64,000 bases of DNA from Sphaerosporella brunnea. Its lineage: Eukaryota > Ascomycota > Pezizomycetes > Pezizales > Pyronemataceae. This document shows, in pieces, positions 1 to 7,720 of the stretch. Numbering within the stretch: the stretch's first letter is position 1; each line of letters begins with the position of its first letter. The notes below the pieces were generated by a model that did not search any database, had not been told where the DNA came from, and was given only the letters and a program-made list of their open reading frames with translations. Both the position numbers and the translations under genes were made by a program. The DNA lies in assembly GCA_008704415.1 (NCBI GenBank), contig VXIS01000207.1:1-64000 (forward strand), written 5' to 3'.

Positions 1-8
1 AGTTTGAC

Positions 9-614
9 TTGTCCCCTGCGGCCCCCAACAATGTTGACGATCGCAGAGCCTTGACCACCGCCAGGACGTTGTCGGAAATCCATTCGCACCTCCGCACGGA
101 GCTCCTACGGGCCCAGATGAGATATCAGGACAACGCCGACGAGCACCGCATACCGGCCCCTAATTATCAGGTCGGAGACAAGGTCTGGCTTGATGCCCGG
201 AATTGGAAGACTCGGCGTCCAGCCAGTAAGCTGGACAATAAGCGTCACGGCCCGTTTGAGGTTACCGAGAAGGTCTCAGCATACGCCTACCGCCTCCGGC
301 TCCATGAGGGTATGCATGTCCACCCAGTCTTTCACGTCTCCCTCCTGGAACCGGCACCCGATGATCCTTATCCGGGACAACGACAGGACCCACCACCTCC
401 GGTGGAGATTGAGGGCGAGCAGGAGTGGTTCGTTGATCAGATATTGGACTCCCGACTGCATGGACGGTGGCGTAAGCTCCAGTATTTGGTCAAGTGGACC
501 GGCTACGATCGGCCGAAGTGGGAACCAGCCGAGATGGTCAATGGTCTGGAAGCTATTGATCGCTTCCACGAGGCCTATCCGGACAAGCCGGGGCCTCTGC
601 CGGAAGATGAATGA
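9..614 (+). CDS. Ty3/gypsy retrotransposon Pol C-terminus with chromodomain (5' partial)
   Basis: This is the tail of a retrotransposon polyprotein. The left part matches the end of integrase, where fungal elements carry a GPFxV-type module (KRHGPFEVTEKV) followed by an HPVFHVSLL block. The right part, from about WFVDQILDSR through YLVKWTGYDRPKWEP to the end, is a chromodomain with its aromatic residues. Chromodomains at the integrase C-terminus are typical of chromoviruses and are thought to guide insertion into modified chromatin. The frame is open at the left edge of the window, so protease, RT, RNase H and the integrase core lie outside. The stop is followed by a purine-rich tract and the 3' LTR. 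The shown part is intact, so recent activity is possible but cannot be judged here. Confidence 0.88.
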   Translation: MSPAAPNNVDDRRALTTARTLSEIHSHLRTELLRAQMRYQDNADEHRIPAPNYQVGDKVWLDARNWKTRRPASKLDNKRHGPFEVTEKVSAYAYRLRLHEGMHVHPVFHVSLLEPAPDDPYPGQRQDPPPPVEIEGEQEWFVDQILDSRLHGRWRKLQYLVKWTGYDRPKWEPAEMVNGLEAIDRFHEAYPDKPGPLPEDE

Positions 615-635
615 GCTTCGCCGGAGCTCAGCCGT

Positions 636-648
636 AGGAGGGGGATAC
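636..648 (+). other. polypurine tract of the Ty3/gypsy element
   Basis: A purine-rich run (GGAGGGGGATA within it) sits immediately before the TG that starts the LTR. This is the expected position of the plus-strand primer. Assigned by position and composition. Confidence 0.6.
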
Positions 649-1161
649 TGTCACGGCGCGAGTTTGGATGGAGTTTTCCGACTAAGCTACCGGCTTTTAC
701 TCTCAATGAAATCGGCTGGAACTCTCAGATCTAAGGCTTCAAAGGATGCTGATTCATTTGCTGTTCTCAAATTTACCCCCCCGTTGATGGTTGTCACGTG
801 GTGAGGTTCGGAAGTGGGGGTTGTTTGTGGTGTCGTGATGAGGCTCTGTAGGGGGACTCGGTGGGGTGGCTCCGAGCCGAGGTTATATTCGGCTACCACG
901 TGGCGCGGCGCACCGCAGTCACGTGATTGCTATAAGGGGCCTTCGCTTCCGCTTTGTTGTTTGTTTTCCCTTTCCTCTTTACTGAACCTTCGTATGTCAA
1001 TCTGAGTACCTTCGTTCCAATCTGAATCCTGACCGTGCGCATCGCGCCTCTTGTCCTGCCTCTTGTCCTGCCTTTGGATCTTGTCCCAGCTCTCGTTCTT
1101 GCCCCCTCTGTACGCGAGTACCTTGGGCCCCTCCAGTCTGTTCTCGACCCTCTCCGTTACA
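649..1161 (+). mobile_element. 3' LTR of the Ty3/gypsy element (513 bp)
   Basis: The proposed LTR starts TGTCACG right after the purine tract and ends CGTTACA, so the ends form a near-perfect short inverted repeat (TGTCACG / TGTAACG) with canonical TG..CA. A TATA-like motif (CTATAAGGGG, about 929-938) and a pyrimidine-rich leader follow the expected promoter layout. Immediately downstream is CGGCC, the start of a repeat unit that recurs nearby, so the element appears to have inserted into that array. The 5' LTR is outside the window and the duplication cannot be confirmed. Confidence 0.72.
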
Positions 1162-1750
1162 CGGCCAAGAGGCCGTGCTGGCAAGCAGGCGATAGGTAGC
1201 TCTTGATGCTCTCTCACTCCTAGGTCTTTCCTGACGCCTGAAAAAGCTCCGATCACGGGTGGCGACTCACTCACGGGCGGCGATTCGCTCATGCGCGGCG
1301 ACTCACTCACGGGCGGCGACTCCACTGGCTCGGCAGAAGGTCCAGTAGCCCCGGTGAGGGAAAATAGAAGAGGGCGGCCAAGAGGCCGTGCTGGCAAGCA
1401 GCCAATAGGTAGCTCTTGATGCTCTTTCACTCCTAGGTCTTTCCTAACGCCTTTGAAAAAGCTCCGATCACAGGTGGCGACTCACTCACGGGTGGCGACT
1501 CACTCATGGGCGGCGACTCACTCACAGGCAGCGACTCACTCATGGGCAGCAACTCCACTGGCTCGGCGGAAGGTCCAGTAGCCCCGGTGAGGGAAAATAG
1601 AAGAGGGCGGCCAAGAGGCCGTGCTGGCAAGCAGGCAATAGGTAGCTCTTGATGCTCTTTCACTCCTAGGTCTTTCCTAACGCCTGAAAAAGCTCCGATC
1701 ACAGATGACGACTCGCTCACGGGTGGCGACTCGACTGGCTCGGCGCAACC
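1162..1750. repeat. three-copy tandem array (213-233 bp units) with nested 15-bp repeats
   Basis: The block GGCCAAGAGGCCGTGCTGGC recurs at 1163, 1376 and 1609, giving unit spacings of 213 and 233 bp. Inside each unit a 15-bp motif close to GGCGACTCACTCACG is repeated one to five times, which accounts for most of the length difference. On the plus strand the motif reads as GGDSL repeats followed by a basic RGRPRGRAGKQ stretch, but each unit contains an in-frame stop. The minus strand is open as SES-rich repeats, probably a by-product of composition. The first copy is cut by the LTR. Confidence 0.85.
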
Positions 1751-1892
1751 TGCAGAAGTCATCAGACAAAGTGAAAGGCTTGTAGGAGTCAAGCAAAATT
1801 ATGTAGTGCAGGATCTCTTTCCTGCTTTGAGTGACACTGAGTTTGATGATGAAGATGATGGGGTTTTGTTTTGTTTTAGGGACGAAGATTGA
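1680..1892 (+). pseudogene. C-terminal remnant of a repeat-containing coding region
   Basis: The last, divergent repeat unit reads without a stop from 1680 to TGA at 1890-1892. It gives an acidic peptide of 70 residues that includes RQSERLVGVKQNYVVQ and ends in an Asp/Glu-rich tail. The RxSxRL pattern resembles linker regions of retroelement polyproteins, but this is weak. No start codon is linked in frame because upstream units carry stops. A copy of the last roughly 40 bp (GTTTTAGGGACGAAGATTGAAG..) is repeated directly at about 1908-1948. Best read as a decayed, possibly mobile-element-derived gene end; function unknown. Confidence 0.4.
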
Positions 1893-2951
1893 AGTGCAAC
1901 GCTGGGGTTTGGTTTTGTTTTAGGGACGAAGATTGAAGCGCAACGCTGTTTTTTGGCCGGCACCCCAATCTGATATTGGACTAGTTCAAAATGGTTAGCG
2001 CATTTGTGAAACTGCGCTAGTCCCAAAATGGGGGTGTACCTTATATCCGAGTTTTTACGGTACTTTTTTTGGTGAGGAAATGCGACTCCGCTGCGGCTCA
2101 GCTTATGTAAACCCCGTCTCATGCCTACAAACGCTCGAGAGTACAACCAACAACACCACACAAAATGACCCTGCGACAGCGCCTCCTCCTCCTTGAAAGA
2201 AAGCGCGAAATTATTTATCAGCATGCCTAGCGAGTGCGAAAAATTCTAGCCGGCAATCAAAGGAAACGCAGGTGCCCTCCAGAGACCGGTAGAGTGAAGT
2301 GAAGCTTGATAGGCTACCAAGCGAAAACTGGAAGACATATTTAGTTTTCACGGTCAGGTAGTAATCGTAGTTGAATTAATGTACGGGCGCCGGTGCGGGG
2401 TTTATGTTGATGGTTGGCGTCCGTGCGCTCAAGAGCGCAAACTCTCCAGATGCAACGCATTTGAATCGCAAACTCTCCAGCTCGAAAAATGAGGCTAAGG
2501 CTAAATTGACATCTAGATGCAAATCGCAAACTCTCTAATACGGTAGCGAAGATAAGATCAAATATTCACTACATATCACTCGGTATCGACAAGACCAAGT
2601 TTTCGCAACCGACGCGTCGCAACGGGAAGGTGCTGTAGCGCTGTCCCGTCCGTCGGCTTCTAGGGCTGTGACCTCAAACGAGTAGAAACATCATTGAATC
2701 GGTTTATTCATAGCTACATATGTATTTAAGTACGTGAATCGCAAGAAATGGCATTAGCACGGGGGGAAAAAAGAAAAAAAGAAAAAAGAAACAAGACAGC
2801 TGCAGTATTCAGAATTCAATTTCCGGAACGCCCAATTTTTGATGACGGCCTCCATGTCAATATCATTTGTAGGAGAATTTCGGGGGAGCTATAGCGAACG
2901 CGGCCCTTCATACGAACTGTCGAAGCCTGGTGATCTGTTCCGCCCGAGTCG
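1893..2951. other. spacer downstream of RPB4, with a solo inverted-repeat end
   Basis: About 1 kb with no supported gene. It holds the short direct repeat at 1908-1948 and, at about 2049-2062, the sequence GAGTTTTTACGGTA. That matches the end of the 200-bp element near 61.5 kb, so it looks like one end of a related decayed element. The rest is AT-rich with scattered short ORFs and probably includes the RPB4 3' UTR. Confidence 0.55.
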
Positions 2952-3551
2952 TCAACATCGAAAGCTCACCCGCAGCAGCTGGAAATGGCGACGAGATACC
3001 TCCTCAAGAAGCTCTTGCAAGTCCTCGTCCGAGCGCTTATCCGCCAAACTCGGGATGAGAGTCTTCGCCTCTTCGGCATTGTCGCAGCAGAGGGAGCCTG
3101 TGCGGTTAACCCCCCATCAACGCACTTGCACGTGGGGCGCAAAGATAGAAACACAAACCCAGCTGTGCGCGCTCAAAGCTCGTCAAGTCCTTCTGCAGCA
3201 ACAAGATGCGCTCGACCGCCTGCGCAGTCTCCTGCGTCTTGAACCGAGAGAACACATCCAGGTACGCCTGAGTCTTCGAGACGATCCTGTCATCGCCCCC
3301 CGCGATCACCGTCAGCGCCCTGAGGGCTTGGGAAAGCGCGGAAGCACCCAGGGAAGTACAAACTGGTTGTCGGGCACTTTAAACTTGCCCGCCTCTTTGC
3401 GGTGGTCGAAGATGACGTTCATCAAGGTGCGCGCCTCCGACAGGGTTAATGCGGTCGCGTTCTCGAATTCGCCAAGCTTGAGCTCTTTGCCGGCTTCCTC
3501 TTCGCCGAGAATGTGCTCTTTGGAGCGCGCGGTGGAGGGGACGTTCGCCAT
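2952..3551 (-). CDS. RPB4: RNA polymerase II subunit RPB4
   Basis: RPB4 forms the stalk of RNA polymerase II with RPB7 and links transcription to mRNA export and decay. Three exons: 3551-3364, 3286-3159 and 3097-2952, with introns of 77 and 61 bp, both with GTTTGT donors. The joined frame is 462 nt, 153 residues, close to the family norm. Diagnostic stretches are LTLSEARTLMN near the N-terminus and FSRFKTQETAQAVERIL and AQLGSLCCDNAEEAKTLIPSL across the second splice. The exact C-terminus is less sure: the last codons read through a possible GTGAGC donor to TGA at 2952, so a further small exon is possible. Start chosen at the first ATG of the conserved frame; the gene shares a 190-bp promoter region with the divergent splicing-factor gene. 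Confidence 0.88.
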
Positions 3552-3741
3552 CGTGTGTTTTTTCGTGTGTTGGTTTATGTGGATTGTGTGTGCAAGATGC
3601 GGTGATCGTGTCGTTGTTTAGAAATGTTGGAAATACTTTGTCAATGAATGCCAAGCCACATGTGCCAAGTCAAGCTTCAGGACCCAGTAACTAGCACTAA
3701 CCTAACAGCTTAATCCAACCTCCACCAACACTCCCACAACC

Positions 3742-4673
3742 ATGGCCACAACACTCTCCACAGGCGTCGCTTCGGGCCCGCCAGGTTGCACGTAACAATT
3801 CCCCTCCGCCCCTCCTCCCTCCTGTTTACAGCGCCACTAACTCTCGCAGAGTCTACGTCAGTACATTCCACCCTCGCCGGTCACTCGCCTCCCACTAACA
3901 CCTGCGCGTCTAGGTCCGCAACTTAGAAGAATCAGTCAAGATACCTATCTTGAAGCAATCGCTGCAAGCGATCTTCAGCCAATACGGCACGATCCTGGAC
4001 ATCGTGGCGAAAAAGTCTTTGAGAGCCAAGGGCCAGGCATTCGTGGTGTTCGACAGCACCGATGCGGCAGAGAATGCCATCCGCGAGGTCCAGGCGTTCC
4101 CACTGTTTAACAAGCCCATGGTCCTCGCTTTCGCGCGCACCCGCTCGGATGCTACGGTGAAGAGAGAGTGTGGGGAGGAGAGCAGGGAGTTCGAGGCGCA
4201 TAAGCGGAGGAGGCTGGCGGAGAAGGGTTTGTTCCCTCGGGAGGAAATGAGGGATTGGATTGGATTGGAAAGAAAGGAGGAGCTGATGAGAGAGGATAGA
4301 ACGCAAGCAGGCGCAGTTAGCACATGAAGCCCAGCGCCGCCCCGCCGCCGCTGCACCCGCTGACAAAGCCCCCAAGAAGCCCGCCGGCCTCAAGTCCACC
4401 GCGCCCGCCGCCGCACCGCAGATCCCAGACGAGTACCTCCCGCCCAACACCACGCTGTTCCTTCGGGATCTGCCCGACGACACAGAGAGCGAGACGCTCG
4501 GCGGGCTGTTTTCGCGCTTCGACTCGTTTAAGGAAGTGCGCATGGTGCCTGGACGGAAGGGAATCGCGTTCGTTGAGTTCGAGACGCTGGAGGGCGCGAT
4601 CTCGGCGAAGGAGGGGATGGGCGGTATGGTACTGGGTAATAATGTGGTTAAGGTCACGTACCAGCGGCAGTAG
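3742..4673 (+). CDS. U1A/U2B''-type spliceosomal RNA-binding protein
   Basis: A two-RRM protein of the U1-A / U2-B'' family, which binds stem-loops of U1 or U2 snRNA. Proposed exons are 3742-3791, 3832-3856, 3914-4226 and 4300-4673 (762 nt, 253 residues). RRM1 begins VYVRNLEESV with RNP-1-like KGQAFVVF; a linker with EFEAHKRRRLAEK and an Ala/Pro/Lys-rich stretch follows; RRM2 spans about TLFLRDLPDD to VTYQRQ at the very C-terminus, which is characteristic of the family. The 73-bp third intron (GTTTGT donor, CTGAT branch) is certain from the reading frame. The first two small introns (40 and 57 bp) are inferred from splice signals and the need to join MATTLSTG to the RRM. Whether it serves U1, U2 or both cannot be decided here. 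Confidence 0.87.
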
Positions 4674-4960
4674 AATGGGTTGGCTTGGGGTTTTTCATGT
4701 CGGGAGTCCGTATAGTAATGCGGGATTGAACAATGAAAGCAAGCGCTTTGACGGTATGGATGCACATATTTGTTCTCGTTCAAGACATCAACAGCTGCAC
4801 ACACACATATCCACTAAGAAGCTATGATCCCCACTCTCCCTCACACTCGTCAAACGCCTTCGCCCTCAATCATGAAAATACGTAAGCCCAGCCTTTTCCC
4901 TGACCCAACACCAGCGAAACCTACCTCGATTATCCCGAAAATGTTGAGTTAAACACTCAA

Positions 4961-5063
4961 GGCAGGATGGCCGAGTTGGTTATGGCGCCAGGTTAAGGTT
5001 TACCTTAATATGCAATCTCCTGGTTCGGGAAACTGAGCGTGGGTTCAAGTCCCACTCCTGTCA
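4961..5063 (+). tRNA. tRNA-Leu (anticodon AAG) with a short intron
   Basis: The acceptor stem pairs GGCAGGA with TCCTGTC (one G-T pair). The anticodon stem pairs CCAGG with CCTGG. The loop reads TTAAGG, giving anticodon AAG, with an intron of about 19 nt inserted one base 3' of the anticodon, the standard eukaryotic position. A long variable arm, as in Leu tRNAs, and a T arm GTGGGTTCAAGTCCCAC follow. A T-rich run just downstream is a Pol III terminator. No CCA is encoded, as expected for a nuclear gene. Confidence 0.92.
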
Positions 5064-5340
5064 TCATTTTTTGTTTTTCCTTTTGCGAGCATGATTGGTG
5101 TGTATCGATTTGGACTCCGTGTCGATGAATTGTACCCCAGGCGATGACTGGCAAACATCACTCCATCAAAAAAAAAACCCCATGAACAGTTTTTATTGAC
5201 CCCCCCCCACCTGCCGTCCAACAAGGAGCCAAAGTTCAAAAAGCCAGGTAAAAAAAGAATTAAGAAATCAAAGCGCAAATCCGAAATCTACAGCAAAAGA
5301 AGGAACCCCAATAGCGCCGTTACAAAAAAAAGCAATACCA

Positions 5341-5371
<31 letters not shown>

Positions 5372-5411
5372 CAGGAGCAGGAACATCGCTCAATTCTTTT
5401 TTTTGCATCAT
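5064..5411. other. spacer with 26-nt poly(A) run
   Basis: This stretch lies between the tRNA and the end of GCD2. It holds the tRNA terminator T-run and a homopolymer of 26 A at 5343-5368. On the minus strand, the sense strand of GCD2, the homopolymer reads as poly(T) in the 3' UTR region. No gene seen. Confidence 0.7.
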
Positions 5412-7234
5412 CTACCGGTCCATACCACTCATTCGCAGCACCGCGGAAACGCCTTCGGCCGTGACGCAGCCGTGCTCGCAGATGACGAGTGTGAGACACT
5501 CGGCGGGCGTGACGTCGTACATAAAGTTGACCACCATTGTGTTTGGAACGTCGCGCCAGCCCTCGAGGTAGCCTGGCTCTGGGAATTCTTTGTGACGGGA
5601 GACGTTGACGAGTAGATCGGGAGGTGCTATTTTTGCATTCTCGTTAGAACCGTTTTGTAAATATGGGGGGAGGCGGGCTTTACCAAGCTCGTTGTTCACT
5701 ATTCCATCGATATTGATTTTCTCGCTAAATTTCACCGTCTCGCAGAGCACAAGCACAGGTACTCCCTTGGCCTGCGCGGCCAAAGCCACCACCGCCGTTC
5801 CAGAACGGGAGTACAAAGCACCATTTGCCATAACCGCGTTTGCGCCCAAAAACACCTTGGTGGCCCCCTGCATTCCGAAGTCCAGGGCGTAGAGGTGGAT
5901 GTATTCCGCCTCGATTCCATTCTCGCACAGACATGCTAGGAGATTTCTGCCCTCTTCGAGAGGATGGGAGTCGACTACGATCACGCGGAATTGCTTTCCG
6001 CGCCGCTTCGCTTCCAAGAGAGTCTTTTCGACGAGCTGGGACTTGGCGAATACGAGGATCACGTCATGGTCTTCGATGTAACGCTCGCATGTCGTGTTGA
6101 TGATCACGTCTCCCGCCGCCGTGAGCCGCTCGTGGATGAAGTTTTCGATGGCGTTCACGAGGTGCCGCTTCGCGGCTTCGTCTGTGATGTCGGGGCTGAT
6201 CTTGCTGATCTCTGTTTTGAGCCAGCGGATCGTGTTGCCCATGGCTGTTGCCATGGGCCGCGCTGAGGTCAGGTAGTTGATTTGGTGGGAGAGGTAAGCA
6301 CCGGGGAGATGGCGGTTCAGAGAGGAGTTCTCGGGGGTTTCGTAGTCCTCGATCACCTGTGAACGGAGGACGACAGCATCAGCATCTTCCCCTCCAGCCT
6401 GATAATTCCCGAGTGACATACCCGCTTTATCGCCAACAAGAATCCCAAGCACCTTGCTGTAGATCCCACAACCTCGTGTTTGTTGATCAACATTCCCAAC
6501 GTCAAGATGGCCGGGTGCACATCCGGATGCGCAACATCAATCCCAAACTGTTGCGGCTTCTTTTTCTTCTCGTTCTGCTCGTTTTCCAGATCCTTCAGCA
6601 GCCCTACAAGGCCATGGTACTTCGGCTCCGAAGGCTCCTCCTTCACCACCGCGACTGCTGCCGCGGCAGCTTTGGGCGCGCCAGTGCCGAGGCGGATCGT
6701 GGAGACAGGACCATCCTGGGATGCCTTCCTTCCGCCCTTTTGTTGTTGTTGCTGACCCTTCTGTTGCTGCTGCTTCGCGGGCTTCGAAGGAGTACCAGTC
6801 GCAGCGGCCGCGCCCGACGATCCGATGGGTTTGTTTTGTTCTCTGCGAGCGGCTTTTTCGGCCTTTTTCTTCTCCTTCAGTTCTTTTGCGCTCAGCTTCT
6901 TCTCTGGGACGGCAGCGGGTTTGGGTGGCATGGCGGCGGTGGTTGGTGTGGGGGAGGTCGAGGACTGCGGGGTGGAAGTGGTGGTGGTAGGCGCGGGAGT
7001 GCTAGTGGATGGTGTTGTGGCCGGAGTGGCGGCGGCGGTGGTTTCTGGTATGGGGGGGGCGGGAACAGCAGACGACATGACGGCTTCTACTTCTGGCGGG
7101 GTACTTGGGGCGGTGGTGGTAGGGGTGGGCGTGGGGTTGGATGAAGCTGACAGTGGTGGTGGTGTTGGTGGGGCGGCGGCGGCGGCGGCAGTAGTGGGTG
7201 GCTGCTGGTCACTGCCGATGGGCGATTGAGTCAT
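5412..7234 (-). CDS. GCD2: translation initiation factor eIF2B subunit delta
   Basis: eIF2B is the GDP-GTP exchange factor for eIF2 and the target of eIF2-alpha phosphorylation; delta belongs to its regulatory alpha/beta/delta set. Two exons, 7234-6422 and 6356-5412, are joined over a 65-bp intron (GTATGT donor) to 585 residues. The first ~200 residues are low complexity: Ala/Pro/Thr-rich, then a Lys-rich coiled segment and Gln runs. The conserved domain begins near YHGLVGLLKDLE and continues through VIEDYETP, GNTIRWLKTEI, VDSHPLEEGRNL and GALYSRSGTAVVALAA to GWRDVPNTMVVNFMYDVTP. The start MTQSPIG is chosen because it fits the low-complexity N-terminus; the frame stays open upstream to ATG at 7510, so a longer form is possible. 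GCD6, the epsilon subunit, is 22 kb away. Confidence 0.93.
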
Positions 7235-7720
7235 GTCGCTGTCGCTTCTTCTTCTTCGGCGGCTAGTGCTAGGGTCTTTACCCTTTGGCTTCGCCCGCCC
7301 AGGAACGGCAAAGGGGACTCGGAATCCGAAGCAGCTGAAGAATCTGGCGACAGGTCTGGGATTGAAACACATTTCACCGGTTTGCGGGAAGGGAAAGCAA
7401 CTGAAGTTTGGGGGCGGTTGGAGGGAAGGAGTAGTTGTGGATGCATGCTTTTCTATGACAACCATAAGGACGTACAATGGGTCTTTCTTTGTCTGTTTCT
7501 CGCTGCGCACCTTGAATTGGCGTGCGTAGGAAGGAGGACCGCAGAGGGCAGGGGACTGCTATGCAATGCCAGCAGAATTTTACGGGAAGAGGGGAAAAGG
7601 CCATCCGGAGCTGTTTGGCGTCGAGATGAGCACAGGGATTGCAAAAAAAGCAAACATCGGTATGAGCCATTGTGTCCAGCCCCCCCCCCCCCCATCGGTC
7701 CATTTCGTTTTCCACGTTGT
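7235..7720. other. spacer between ROK1 end and GCD2 start
   Basis: Probably the GCD2 5' leader and promoter plus the ROK1 3' UTR; both genes are on the minus strand. A C-run lies at about 7680-7693. The GCD2 frame is open through 7510 but without recognisable conserved sequence. Confidence 0.6.

Noticed and set aside
1162..1750. CRISPR-like array
   Set aside because: Direct repeats are contiguous and nested, with no unique spacers, in a eukaryotic genome; it is a tandem duplication.
930..1792. Two long minus-strand ORFs with SES/PPVS repeats
   Set aside because: They run into the LTR and exist because the 15-bp repeats are a multiple of three and open on both strands; no start context, and the plus-strand reading connects to a more protein-like C-terminus.
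2839..3621. 260-codon plus-strand ORF
   Set aside because: Antisense shadow of RPB4, whose three exons give a conserved protein.
3932..4804. 290-codon minus-strand ORF
   Set aside because: Antisense to the U1A/U2B''-type gene; sequence is low complexity without conservation.
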